This document shows positions 1-8,595 of a stretch of DNA of 64,000 nt, in pieces. Source of the DNA: Ferranicluibacter rubi (GTDB taxonomy: Bacteria; Pseudomonadota; Alphaproteobacteria; Rhizobiales; Rhizobiaceae). The position numbers and the translations under genes were made by a program. Below the pieces are notes generated by a model. That model saw only the letters and a program-made list of their open reading frames with translations. It had not been told where the DNA came from and made no database searches. Every line of letters begins with the position of its first letter. Positions within the stretch are counted from its first letter, which is position 1. Where the stretch lies: NCBI RefSeq assembly GCF_011603255.1, contig NZ_JAANCM010000005.1, positions 310,001 to 374,000 of the forward strand, in the 5' to 3' direction.

Positions 1-1
1 C

Positions 2-1126
2 TACAAGGCGCTCGGTGATGCCGCCGCCAAGCTGGTGCGGCAGATGGAGGATAGCGGTCGCTTCGAAAACGTGCGTCTGAACTACGAGGCGAACCAGGCG
101 CAGCTGTCCGTGACCATCGACCGGGAGCGCGCGTCCGATCTCGGCATCGACATCAACGGCCTGTCGGCGGCGCTGCAGGCCATGCTCGACGGCAACAGCG
201 TCATCGACGTCTATGTCGAAGGTGAGGCCTATCCGGTCAAGCTGCTCTCGACCACCAATCCCGTCAACGACCCGACCGACCTCGAAAACCTGTTTCTGAA
301 GACCGGGGACGGCAAGATCGTGCCGATGTCGTCCATCGCCACCGTGAAGGAGCAGGCCGTCGCGCCGCAGCTGTCGCGCGAATCGCAGTTGCGCGCCGTG
401 TCGCTTTCGGCGGGCCTAGCGCCCGGCACGGGCCTTGGCGAGGCTCTGGCCTATGCCGAGCAGGTTGCCAAGCCGTTGCTGCCGGCCGGCTCCCGCGTGG
501 TGCCGCTGGCGGAAGCCGCGACGCTCAACGAGAACTCCGGCGCGCTGTTCGTCACCTTCGGCTTTGCCATCATCATCATCTTCCTCGTGCTGGCGGCCCA
601 GTTCGAAAGCCTGATCAGCGGCCTCGTCATCATGTCCACGGTACCGCTCGGGCTCGCCTGCGCCGTGTTCGCGATGGTCCTCACGGGCAACTCGTTGAAT
701 ATCTACAGCCAGATCGGGCTCGTGCTTTTGGTCGGCATCATGGCGAAGAACGGCATCCTGATCGTCGAGTTCGCCAACCAGCTTCGCGACCGCGGGCAGG
801 GTCTGCGCGAGGCGATCGAGAATGCTTCCAACATCCGGCTTCGTCCGGTGATGATGACGATGATCGCGACCATCGTCGGTGCCGTGCCGCTCGTGCTCGC
901 CAGCGGCGCAGGAGCCGAAGCCCGTATTGCGCTCGGCTGGGTTCTCGTCGGCGGCCTCGGCCTTGCGACCGTGGTCACGCTGTATCTGACGCCGGTCGCC
1001 TATCTCGCCATCGCCCGCTTTTCCAAGCCGCAGGTGGACGAGGAGCGTCGATTGCAGCGCGAGCTTGCCGCGGCCTACGGCGTGCACGAGGTCGAGCCGG
1101 AAGAGAGGCTGCGCGCGGCAGAATAG
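2..1126 (+). CDS. RND efflux pump inner-membrane subunit (C-terminal part, 5' truncated by window edge)
   Basis: The frame is open to the window edge, so this is the C-terminal part of a longer protein; a GTG at 35 is only an internal codon. RND pumps of the AcrB/MexB (HAE1) type are proton-driven exporters that form a tripartite complex with a periplasmic adaptor and an outer-membrane channel. The visible part begins in the periplasmic porter domain and then shows several membrane segments, including the conserved run STVPLGLACA, the LNIYSQIGLVLLVGIMAKNG helix and the following IVEFANQLRDRG loop, then RLRPVMMTMIATIVGAVPLVL. The protein ends with a short charged cytoplasmic tail (EERLRAAE). 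The adaptor gene is expected upstream, outside the window. Substrate cannot be told. The family call is secure. Confidence 0.93.
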   Translation, partial: YKALGDAAAKLVRQMEDSGRFENVRLNYEANQAQLSVTIDRERASDLGIDINGLSAALQAMLDGNSVIDVYVEGEAYPVKLLSTTNPVNDPTDLENLFLKTGDGKIVPMSSIATVKEQAVAPQLSRESQLRAVSLSAGLAPGTGLGEALAYAEQVAKPLLPAGSRVVPLAEAATLNENSGALFVTFGFAIIIIFLVLAAQFESLISGLVIMSTVPLGLACAVFAMVLTGNSLNIYSQIGLVLLVGIMAKNGILIVEFANQLRDRGQGLREAIENASNIRLRPVMMTMIATIVGAVPLVLASGAGAEARIALGWVLVGGLGLATVVTLYLTPVAYLAIARFSKPQVDEERRLQRELAAAYGVHEVEPEERLRAAE

Positions 1127-1313
1127 GCCGGCGCGCTTCCCGATGTCTCGAACCGGCGCAGCTGTGGCGCTTGCGTCCCATGCGTTCCGAAAATGTGCGG
1201 TAACGCTCGCGCGATGAAGGAGGTGCTGGACAAAGTGATTCCGGATTCTACAGTAGGGCATTGATATTTCAGCAGGACCGCAGGTAAAGGGCCGGCGGTG
1301 GAGGATGCGGTCG

Positions 1314-2723
1314 ATGGCTCTCAAGGCGATCAGGTCGGGCGTTCGTAACGAAGCGGGGATCGTTGCGGCAATAACGGCGCTGAAGGCGCAGTTCGGCGAA
1401 CGCTTGCAGACGGGTGAGGCGATCCGCGCGCAGCATGCCCACACGACCACCTATATCCCTGCGCAACTGCCGGACGCGGTGGTGTTTCCACAAAACAGTG
1501 CCGAGGTTCAGGCGATCGTCGGGATCGCCGGGGAAAACCGCGTTCCGCTGATCCCGTTCGGAACGGGCTCGTCGCTCGAAGGCCATGTCAACGCACCGCA
1601 TGGCGGCATCAGCGTCGACATGAGCCGGATGAACCGCGTTCTCTCCGTCAACGAAAGCGATCTCGACTGCACGGTCGAGCCGGGCATCACGCGGGAAGAA
1701 CTCAACAGGGAATTGCGCGCGACCGGCCTGTTCTTCCCGATCGACCCCGGCGCTAATGCATCGATCGGCGGCATGGCATCGACGCGTGCTTCTGGCACCA
1801 ATGCCGTGCGCTACGGCACCATGCGGGAGAACGTTCTTGCAGTCACCGCCGTCATCGCCGACGGGCGCGAGATCCGGACCGCGCACCGGGCACGCAAATC
1901 TTCGGCGGGTTACGACCTCACGCGGCTGTTTGTCGGTGCGGAAGGCACGCTCGGCGTCCTGACCTCGGTCACTCTTCGGCTGCATGGTATTCCCGAGACG
2001 ATCGCGGGCGGCGTTTGCTCTTTTCCAGATATCGGTGCTGCCTGCAACGCCGTCATCCTCACCATTCAGTCCGGTATTCCCGTTGCGCGGATCGAGCTTC
2101 TGGAAGAGACGCAGGTGAAGGCCAGCAACGCCTATTCCGGGCTGCATCTGCCGGAGATGCCGACGCTCTTCGTGGAATTCCATGGCAGCGCGGACAGCGT
2201 GGCGATGCAATCGGCGGCATTCGCGGAGATCGTCGAGACGTTCGGCGGCGGCGATTTCAGCTGGACCTCGAATGCCGATGAGCGGGCCGTGCTATGGAAG
2301 GCGCGGCACGACGCCTACTGGGCGCAGAAGGCGTTGCGGCCGGACTTCGCTATGCTCTCGACCGACGTTTGCGTGCCGATCTCGCGGTTCGCGGACTGCG
2401 TCGAGGCGACACGGGAGGACATTCGCGAAAACGACCTGATCGCGCCCATCGTCGGCCATGCCGGCGACGGAAACTTTCATGTCGGCCTCCTGTTCGACGA
2501 CAAGGATCCGGCCTATGTCGATCGGGCGGAAGCGTTCGTGGAGCGGTTGAATGCCAGGGCGCTGGCGATGGACGGGACCTGCACGGGAGAGCACGGCATC
2601 GGGCAGGGGAAGATGCCGTTCCTGGAGGCGGAGCTTGGCGATGCGCTCGATCTGATGCGTCAGGTCAAGCGCGCGATCGACCCGGTGGGAATCTTCAATC
2701 CGGGCAAGATTTTTATGGGATGA
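1314..2723 (+). CDS. FAD-binding oxidoreductase, D-lactate dehydrogenase/glycolate oxidase GlcD type
   Basis: Flavoprotein of the FAD PCMH / GlcD family that oxidises 2-hydroxy acids such as D-lactate or glycolate and passes electrons to the respiratory chain or a cytochrome. The N-terminal half has the FAD-binding motif PFGTGSSLEGH and the GGMASTRASGTNAVRYG segment; the C-terminal half has the FAD-oxidase C domain with GHAGDGNFHVGLL and GTCTGEHGIGQGK, the latter typical of the family's catalytic end. Two ATGs are possible: 1305 abuts the GGTGGAGG ribosome-binding sequence with no spacing, whereas 1314 lies 9 nt after it, so 1314 is preferred (469 aa). The gene stands alone. D-lactate dehydrogenase (cytochrome) is the most likely activity, but the substrate is inferred from family only. 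Confidence 0.88.
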   Translation: MALKAIRSGVRNEAGIVAAITALKAQFGERLQTGEAIRAQHAHTTTYIPAQLPDAVVFPQNSAEVQAIVGIAGENRVPLIPFGTGSSLEGHVNAPHGGISVDMSRMNRVLSVNESDLDCTVEPGITREELNRELRATGLFFPIDPGANASIGGMASTRASGTNAVRYGTMRENVLAVTAVIADGREIRTAHRARKSSAGYDLTRLFVGAEGTLGVLTSVTLRLHGIPETIAGGVCSFPDIGAACNAVILTIQSGIPVARIELLEETQVKASNAYSGLHLPEMPTLFVEFHGSADSVAMQSAAFAEIVETFGGGDFSWTSNADERAVLWKARHDAYWAQKALRPDFAMLSTDVCVPISRFADCVEATREDIRENDLIAPIVGHAGDGNFHVGLLFDDKDPAYVDRAEAFVERLNARALAMDGTCTGEHGIGQGKMPFLEAELGDALDLMRQVKRAIDPVGIFNPGKIFMG

Positions 2724-2921
2724 ACGAGAATTTGCCGCCGTGCCATGCTACTGCATCGCCAGCGCGGTGCCTCGCCCGCAAGGGAGTGACGGCAGATATT
2801 TGATGTGTGCCGGCCGGCATCCTGGCGTCGTTGACGACACGAGGTGCAGGGCGGCAAAGGCCAAGAGGATACACCAGCCCGTTGTGGGCTGCGTGCAGGA
2901 TCGGACAGGACGTAAGGCTCG

Positions 2922-5900
2922 GTGCTTTCGCGTATTTTCGTCATCGTCGGCGGTTTGTTTGTGCTCGCGCTGTTTGCTGCGCTGATCGCGCCGCTGTTCA
3001 TCGACTGGACGGATTTCCGCAAGGACTTCGAGCGTGAAGCCGGGCGGATCATCGGGCAGCCGGTTGTCGTGCACGGCAGTGTCGATGCGCGGCTGATCCC
3101 CTTTCCCTCCGTGACGCTCAACGACGTCCGCATCGGCGAAACCGAGGCTGGCGCGCCTCTGGTGCAGGTCGAGCATTTCTCCATGGATGCCGAGCTTGCG
3201 CCGTTCCTGTCCGGTGAGGCACTGATTTTCGACATGCGGCTGGACAAGCCGAAGGCGAAGATGCGGCTTCTGCCGGATGGTACGCTCGACTGGGCGCGGG
3301 GCCGCCGCGCTGCCATTCCCGCAAAGACCGTCGTGCTTGAGAACGTCGAAATTACCGATGGCGAAATCGAGTTCATCGACGAGCAAACCGGGCGGACGCG
3401 CGAAGTGTCGGGGTTGAACGCCGATCTTTCCGCGCGCACCCTTGCGGGTCCCTGGAAGGTCGAAGGCCGGGCAGCACTCGATGGCGAGGCCGGTAGCTTC
3501 TCCTTCTCCAGCAGCGAGCCGCTGGAAGGCGGCGGGCTGCCGTTGCGGGCGCGGCTGACGCCCGACAAGCGGCCGTTCGGCGTCGATCTCGATGGCGAGC
3601 TCAAGATCGTCGAATTCCGCCCGGTCTATCAGGGCAAGTTCACCATGACGGAGAACCGGCCCGCCGATGCCCCGAAGCGCGAGGACGATGCGGCGGCGCT
3701 CAGAATCAACGGACAGTTCGAACTGACCAATGATCGGATCCGTGTGCCGGACTACCGCGTCGAGGTCGGCCCGCGCGACGATCCCTATCTCGTGACCGGC
3801 GAGGCGACGCTCGACACCGGCAAGACGCCGGAATTCCTGCTTCTGGCCGATGGACAGCAGATCGACGTCAGCCGCATCGGCGGCAAGCCGGGTGCTGCCG
3901 GCAAGACCGGGCGTGATCCCGCGATCTCCATCCGCCAGCGGCTTTCCGCCATGATGGAGATCATCGCCAATATCCCCATTCCGCAGGTGCCGGGCCGCGC
4001 AAGCCTCAAGCTTCCCGCCATCGTCATCGGCGACACCACCGTGCGCGATGTGCGGCTCGATCTTCGCCCGGATGGTGCGGGTTGGATGATCGACAATGCG
4101 GTGGCGCAGTTCCCCGGCCGGACACAGCTCGAAGCCAAGGGCCGGCTCAATCTGTCCGGCCAGCGCGCCTTCCGGGGCGACCTTCTGGTGGCGTCCAACC
4201 AGCCGTCGGGGCTCGCCTCCTGGCTCGCCGGCTCAGTCGATCCCGCGATCCGCCGGCTTCGCACGGCCGGATTCTCCGCGACCGTCAACCTGACGGACAC
4301 ACTGCAGCAGTTCGAGCGCCTGGAAGTGGCGGTGGGGCCGGCGACGCTGAACGGGCGCGTGGAGCGGCAGGCGTTGAACGGTGTGCCCCCGACGCTCTCC
4401 CTGCAACTGAAGGGCAACCGGATCGATCTCGAAGCCTTGCAGGCGCTCACCGGACTTGTCGCGGGCGATGCCTCCTACGAAACGCTGCTGTCGCACACGA
4501 TCGCCGCCGATATCTCCGCCGACACGCTGCTGGCCTTCGGTGAGGAAGCGCGGGACGTGCAGCTGGTGGCGACGCTCAAGAACGGACAGGTTCAGGCCGA
4601 GCGTGCTTCCATCGGCAGCATTGCTGGCGCCCAGCTGGCGGCCTCCGGGCGGATGGGTGGCACGCTGGCTGCACCGATCGTCTCGGCCAAGATGAAGATC
4701 GCCGCGCCGGACATGACCTCCTTCTTCCAGATGGTCGAGCGGCACGCGTCAGCCCATCCCATCCTCGCGCGGCTTGCCCGCAGCGGCGGCTACTACAATG
4801 ATGCGGCGCTGGACGTGACGCTGACGGCCGGTAGCCGCGAGGGCGACGCGCCGGTGACCTTCGGCATCGTCGGCACGGCCGGTGGCAGCCGCGTCGCTGC
4901 GAACTATCAGGCGCCGACGATCGCGCAGGCGCTCGCGGGGCAGGGCATCTTCCTCGAGGCGACGCTCGAGAACCCGTCGAGCCTCGTGCTGCTCGGACAG
5001 GCGGGCTTTGATCCGCTGCCGTTCGACACGGACGCCAATGGGCTCCTCTCCATCAAGCTGCAGAGCACGGAGGGCGACAGGGCTAACGGCACGCTGAGTT
5101 TTACGACCGAAAAGACGGCGCTGAACGCCAGCGGTGAGATCGACCTGTCGCGGGATCGGTTCCTCAGCGGCCAGACCAAGATGACGCTGGAAAGCCAGGA
5201 TTTCGAGCCCTTCCTGCTGGTGCAGGGCATTGCCCTGCCGCAGACGGGAACGGGCCTGCCGCTGAGCCTGAAGAGCGACGTGACCGTGACGCCGGAGGCG
5301 GTGACGCTTTCCGGCGTGGAAGGCAAGGCCGACCGGAATGGCTTCACCGGCCAGATCGCCTTCGACCGCACCGTTCCCGGCAAGGCCACTGGTCAGTTGG
5401 CTTTGGATACGCTCGATTTCGCCTGGGCGGCCGAAGGCTTGCTCGGGCCGGTGCAGGATCCGCTTGAGGGGACGCTCGCGACATCTCCGGTCGCGCCTGT
5501 TGCCTGGAATGGATACGACGTCGCGCTCGATCTCACCGCCAAGCAGGTCTGGCCCGGCGTCTACGGCACCATCTCCAACATGATCGGCAAGGCCGTCTGG
5601 AAGGGCGACCAGCTGGAAATCACGGATGCCGCCGGCGAATGGCTGGGCGGGAAGATGTCGGGCCGGATGTTGCTCGGCAACGGCAACGGTTCCGGATTTC
5701 TTCAGGCACGGCTCGATCTTGCCGGCGGCGATCTTTCCGCCGCAGCGTGGAAGACATCCGGGGCCTCGGTCGCCAATGGCCGGTTCGATCTGTCGCTGGC
5801 GCTCGAAGCCTCGGGCAAGACGGCGAAGGCCATGGCGGAGTCGGCGAGCGGGTCCGGTGCCGTCAATCTGTCCGATCTCACGGTGCGGGGGCTGAATGTC

Positions 5901-6743
5901 GGCGCGCTGCCGGCGATCCTTGCCGGGGCCGATAAGCTCGAAGGCGAGATCACGCAGGCCGCCGTGGAGCCCATCGCCCGTCCGGCCATCCTTTCCGGCG
6001 ACGCAGCACTCGGCGCGGTCAAGGTGCCGTTCAGCATCGCCGGGGGAACGTTGCGGGCGCAGAACGTCACCTCCAAAGTCGATGGCGCGACGGTGACCGG
6101 TAATGCCGAGGTGTCGCTGCCCGAGCAGACGCTGGACGCAGCCTTGCAGGTCGTTTTCGATGTCGGCGACCAGACGGTTGCCGGCGCCGAGCCGCAGGTG
6201 GAACTTTCCTACACAGGCGCGCTGGAAGCGCCGGGCTTCCAGTTGCAAACCGGCGAACTCGCGAGCTTTCTGTCGCTTCGCGCCTTCGAGCGCGAGCGGC
6301 GGCGTGTAGAAATCCTGCAGGCCAACGTTCTGGAGAAGCAGCGCCTGCGCCGGGAGGTAGCGCTCTACAGAGCGCGGGCCGAGGAGCGCGAGGCGGACCG
6401 CGTGCGTGCGGCCGAAGAACAGCGGCGTCGTGCGCTTGCGCTCGAGCAGGCGGCACGGCAGAAAGCCGAAGCGGAGGCCCGCGCGGCGGCAGCGGCCAAG
6501 GCTGCGGCTGAAGCAAAAGCCATCGCCGACCAGTGGGCTGCACAGGCGGAACGTATGGCCGCAGAGAAGAAGGCCGCCGCAGAGGCGCGCGATGCAGCGC
6601 GCGCAGCGGAAGAAGACCGCCAGAGGCGCCTGATGCCGGTCGATCCCGGCGAACAGGTGGAGCGTGGCGGTACGCTGGCGCCGCCGGGCACGCTACCCGA
6701 CAGGTTGAATTTCCAGACGCTGCCCGGTGTCAGGCCGCAGTAG
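2922..6743 (+). CDS. AsmA-family envelope protein (1273 aa) with C-terminal coiled-coil
   Basis: Very large AsmA-like protein. The N terminus is a single signal anchor (IFVIVGGLFVLALFAALIAPLFIDW) followed by the AsmA start motif in which a DFRKDFEREAGRIIGQPV helix leads into repeating beta-strand domains of the kind now thought to form lipid-transfer grooves between inner and outer membranes. Roughly residues 30-1110 are this periplasmic repeat region. Residues from about 1115 to 1235 are strikingly different: an Arg/Glu/Ala-rich, almost uninterrupted heptad-like helix, then a Pro-rich tail. Translation starts at a GTG; no good ribosome-binding site is visible close to it, though the conserved N terminus fits. 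The gene is monocistronic as far as can be seen. Role in outer-membrane lipid homeostasis is inferred from the family. Confidence 0.85.
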   Translation: MLSRIFVIVGGLFVLALFAALIAPLFIDWTDFRKDFEREAGRIIGQPVVVHGSVDARLIPFPSVTLNDVRIGETEAGAPLVQVEHFSMDAELAPFLSGEALIFDMRLDKPKAKMRLLPDGTLDWARGRRAAIPAKTVVLENVEITDGEIEFIDEQTGRTREVSGLNADLSARTLAGPWKVEGRAALDGEAGSFSFSSSEPLEGGGLPLRARLTPDKRPFGVDLDGELKIVEFRPVYQGKFTMTENRPADAPKREDDAAALRINGQFELTNDRIRVPDYRVEVGPRDDPYLVTGEATLDTGKTPEFLLLADGQQIDVSRIGGKPGAAGKTGRDPAISIRQRLSAMMEIIANIPIPQVPGRASLKLPAIVIGDTTVRDVRLDLRPDGAGWMIDNAVAQFPGRTQLEAKGRLNLSGQRAFRGDLLVASNQPSGLASWLAGSVDPAIRRLRTAGFSATVNLTDTLQQFERLEVAVGPATLNGRVERQALNGVPPTLSLQLKGNRIDLEALQALTGLVAGDASYETLLSHTIAADISADTLLAFGEEARDVQLVATLKNGQVQAERASIGSIAGAQLAASGRMGGTLAAPIVSAKMKIAAPDMTSFFQMVERHASAHPILARLARSGGYYNDAALDVTLTAGSREGDAPVTFGIVGTAGGSRVAANYQAPTIAQALAGQGIFLEATLENPSSLVLLGQAGFDPLPFDTDANGLLSIKLQSTEGDRANGTLSFTTEKTALNASGEIDLSRDRFLSGQTKMTLESQDFEPFLLVQGIALPQTGTGLPLSLKSDVTVTPEAVTLSGVEGKADRNGFTGQIAFDRTVPGKATGQLALDTLDFAWAAEGLLGPVQDPLEGTLATSPVAPVAWNGYDVALDLTAKQVWPGVYGTISNMIGKAVWKGDQLEITDAAGEWLGGKMSGRMLLGNGNGSGFLQARLDLAGGDLSAAAWKTSGASVANGRFDLSLALEASGKTAKAMAESASGSGAVNLSDLTVRGLNVGALPAILAGADKLEGEITQAAVEPIARPAILSGDAALGAVKVPFSIAGGTLRAQNVTSKVDGATVTGNAEVSLPEQTLDAALQVVFDVGDQTVAGAEPQVELSYTGALEAPGFQLQTGELASFLSLRAFERERRRVEILQANVLEKQRLRREVALYRARAEEREADRVRAAEEQRRRALALEQAARQKAEAEARAAAAAKAAAEAKAIADQWAAQAERMAAEKKAAAEARDAARAAEEDRQRRLMPVDPGEQVERGGTLAPPGTLPDRLNFQTLPGVRPQ

Positions 6744-6820
6744 GTCGATGCGTTGAGCGCTCCCGGAGCGTAGCGTGTGACGCTCAATCGACGTTTCGAA
6801 GGTGGTCCGAACGCCCGATC

Positions 6821-7084
6821 TCAGGCGTGCTCTGCCTCATCCGCGGACAGAGGCTCTGGCATAGGCAAGTTTGCACCCTGCGACTTGACCCAGGCGAGCA
6901 CGTGCACGCGCAAGGCGGAGGACAGGTTGCTGTCTGCCGGTCGGGCATCGTCGATCTCGGCGATGAGGCGGGCGAGGGGAATGGTGCGGGCGACCGCGAT
7001 GGCTTTCAACTCTTGCCAGAAGACGTCTTCCAGCGAAAAGCTCGTGCGGTGGCCGTGGAGGGTGGTGGAGCGCTTCTTCAGCAT
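6821..7084 (-). CDS. Ribbon-helix-helix domain protein (RHH_4 type)
   Basis: Short protein of 87 aa matching the alphaproteobacterial ribbon-helix-helix family: a KKRSTTLHGHRTSFSLE strand followed by two helices (VFWQELKAIAVARTI and ARLIAEIDDAR) and the conserved NLSSALRVHVLAWV end. RHH proteins usually bind DNA as dimers, so a small transcriptional regulator is likely. The start chosen is the ATG that gives the conserved MLKKRS N terminus; the frame is open 13 codons further up to a GTG, but that extension does not look family-like. It is the last gene of a minus-strand block with DUF4169 and sspB, an order I recognise from many Rhizobiales. Function unknown beyond likely DNA binding. Confidence 0.8.
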   Translation of the reverse strand: MLKKRSTTLHGHRTSFSLEDVFWQELKAIAVARTIPLARLIAEIDDARPADSNLSSALRVHVLAWVKSQGANLPMPEPLSADEAEHA

Positions 7085-7157
7085 GCCTGTGACGACCGCT
7101 CGCGAACGGGAGGCGTCCCGCACGTCATTCGCGCCGGGTGCACAGGTTCGGCGCTTT

Positions 7158-7367
7158 TCAATCCGTATCCCGCCGGTCGGTCTCAGCCGGCGGTTCGCGC
7201 CGGCCCTGGTCCAGCCGACGCTCCGACGTTTCGTTCAGCGCCCGCGTCAGCGTTTTCTCGGACTTGGTCCGGCCAAAGTCTATGCGGTTCTGTTCCGCAG
7301 ACTTTTCGTCCCTGGCGCGGGTCTTCTGCTTGCGGAACTGGCGCAGATTGACGACGTCGCCGGTCAT
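7158..7367 (-). CDS. DUF4169 family protein
   Basis: Small basic protein of 69 aa. The start MTGDVVNLRQFRKQKTRARD and the following RIDFGRTKSEK run match the DUF4169 family, which is found in Alphaproteobacteria next to sspB. The whole protein is predicted helical and highly charged, with no membrane segment and no cysteine or histidine metal site. It begins 6 nt after the sspB stop codon and ends 73 nt before the ribbon-helix-helix gene, so the three are probably cotranscribed. No biochemical role is known to me; the tight linkage to the ClpXP adaptor SspB suggests a housekeeping or proteostasis link, which is inference. Confidence 0.8.
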   Translation of the reverse strand: MTGDVVNLRQFRKQKTRARDEKSAEQNRIDFGRTKSEKTLTRALNETSERRLDQGRREPPAETDRRDTD

Positions 7368-7373
7368 GACGGG

Positions 7374-7916
7374 TCAGTTCTTCTTGCGGAATGCATCGAG
7401 GGAGACAACGGAAGCGCCGGCCTTGCCGTCTTCGGCCTTCGGTGCTTCGGCGTCCGCCTCACCATCGCCATCGACAGACACGTTGGGGCGCTCCACGGTG
7501 ACGCCGGGATAGGCGGTGATCTCGGCGGATTCGGTCTCCGCATCCTCGTCTTCCGCAACCGCGACGTCGAATTCCAGTTCGAAATTCACAGAGGGGTCAT
7601 AGAATCCGCGGATCGCGTTGAAGGGGATCACCAGCTTTTCCGGTGTATCGGAGAAGGAGAGGCCGATTTCGAACAGCGATTCCGTGACCTTCAACTCCCA
7701 GAACTGATGCTGGACGACGATGGTCATCTGCTCGGCATATTTCGACTTCAGGTGCTGGGAAATGCGCACGCCCGGCGCACCGGTCAGGAAGGTGATGAAG
7801 AAGTGATGATCGCCCGGAAGGTGACCGGTCGCTGCAACTTCGCTCAGAACCTTGCGGATGACGCCACGCAGCGCGTCCTGTGCGAGAATGTCGTAGCGGA
7901 TGTGGTCCTGGCCCAT
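7374..7916 (-). CDS. sspB: ClpXP adaptor SspB (alphaproteobacterial type)
   Basis: SspB tethers ssrA-tagged, ribosome-rescued proteins to ClpX and so speeds their degradation by ClpXP. The protein (180 aa) starts MGQDHIRYDILAQDALRGVI and has the core beta fold segments HHFFITFLTGAPGVRIS, YAEQMTIVVQHQFWEL and VIPFNAIRGFYDPSVNFELEF typical of the alpha-type SspB. After about residue 120 comes an acidic low-complexity linker, and the protein ends in the short basic stretch VSLDAFRKKN; in SspB proteins the C-terminal tail carries the ClpX-binding peptide. It lies about 200 nt downstream of the tmRNA gene on the same strand and heads the sspB-DUF4169-RHH block. That tmRNA and its adaptor are neighbours makes functional sense. 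Confidence 0.93.
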   Translation of the reverse strand: MGQDHIRYDILAQDALRGVIRKVLSEVAATGHLPGDHHFFITFLTGAPGVRISQHLKSKYAEQMTIVVQHQFWELKVTESLFEIGLSFSDTPEKLVIPFNAIRGFYDPSVNFELEFDVAVAEDEDAETESAEITAYPGVTVERPNVSVDGDGEADAEAPKAEDGKAGASVVSLDAFRKKN

Positions 7917-8114
7917 CGGATCTCCGTCGTGTCTTGGCTGTTTCAGTGCGCAGGATCATTTGCCGCGCAAGCGGCGATCGACCCTGCGTCGTCCACCAAA
8001 CCATTTGCACTATTGATGGACGATTTCAAGGCGCAGCGGCAGCAGCTTCTGAAATGCACGGAGGCAAAGCCTGCCATCACGCGGCATAGATCGTTCATTC
8101 AGATATGAGGAGAA

Positions 8115-8475
8115 GTGGAGGTTTCTGTTGCCAGGTACCTCCGAACCCCGCCTTACGGTGCGAACCGGAAGGACTTGATTTGAAGTGTCACACCGCGATT
8201 AAGCAGCGAGACGAGCTTCCGCATAGTTGTTATTTGCAACTACTGTTAAGCCCGATAACGGTGGTACAATGCCGAGCAAAAGTTCGATCTTTACGCCCTT
8301 GTCGATCCTATTTCGCCCCCATCAAAAGCCGGCCTTTAGAGCTTTCGCCGTTCGGATGCTCCGTTTCCAGAACATCTTCGGGCCGGTTTTTGGTGGAGGC
8401 GCCGGGTACCGCCCCCGGGTCCAATAGGTTTATTACACCGACAGTTTATTGCCATATCCGCCTTGCGACGGCAGG
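8115..8475 (-). ncRNA. ssrA: tmRNA, circularly permuted two-piece ssrA
   Basis: Transfer-messenger RNA that rescues stalled ribosomes. Read on the minus strand, the acceptor piece comes first and ends with an encoded CCA at 8393-8391; the coding piece begins at about 8320 with GGGGGCG. These seven bases pair with CGCCTCC (8401-8395) to give a tRNA-Ala-like acceptor stem whose third pair is G-U, the alanyl-tRNA synthetase identity signal. The interval 8321-8390 is the segment removed on processing. The coding piece carries the tag frame at 8237-8199. Downstream of it are a hairpin with CGGT/ACCG and a closing GGAGGT/ACCTCC stem (8142-8117). The T-arm (stem CCGGG/CCCGG) has loop GGCGGTA rather than the usual TTCRA form. 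The 5' end of the acceptor piece and the 3' end of the coding piece are estimates. Confidence 0.93.
8199..8237 (-). other. tmRNA proteolysis-tag reading frame (ANNNYAEARLAA)
   Basis: Reading the minus strand from the GCA resume codon at 8237 gives A N N N Y A E A R L A A followed by TAA. The hydrophobic LAA end is the ClpX recognition signal and the N-terminal part is the SspB-binding half. It closely resembles the rhizobial tag I remember as ANDNYAEARLAA, differing by Asp to Asn at position 3; the comparison is from memory. Confidence 0.9.
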
Positions 8476-8523
8476 ATTGATATAGGCGTTCCCGCAGCCG
8501 ATGAAAAGGGCAAAGCGCATGGA

Positions 8524-8560
8524 AAAAGGGCACCTCCGCGGAAAAGCAGGGTGCCCTTTC
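8524..8560 (-). terminator. Rho-independent terminator of the transglutaminase gene
   Basis: On the minus strand an AAGGGCACC / GGTGCCCTT stem encloses a loop of about 17 nt and is followed directly by TTT, 35 nt after the stop codon of the transglutaminase gene. It separates that gene from the tmRNA promoter. Confidence 0.8.
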
Positions 8561-8595
8561 GTATCTTCGTCAACAAGCGGTCTGCGCTACTGTCT

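Noticed and set aside
4749-6248. 499-aa minus-strand frame inside the AsmA gene
   Set aside because: Fully antisense to a well-supported gene; no family motifs.
6777-8108. 443-aa plus-strand frame over RHH, DUF4169 and sspB
   Set aside because: Antisense to three recognised genes and part of a GC-rich shadow.
8105-8485. 126-aa plus-strand frame at 8.1-8.5 kb
   Set aside because: It is antisense to the tmRNA gene; its apparent conservation in other rhizobia would come from the RNA.
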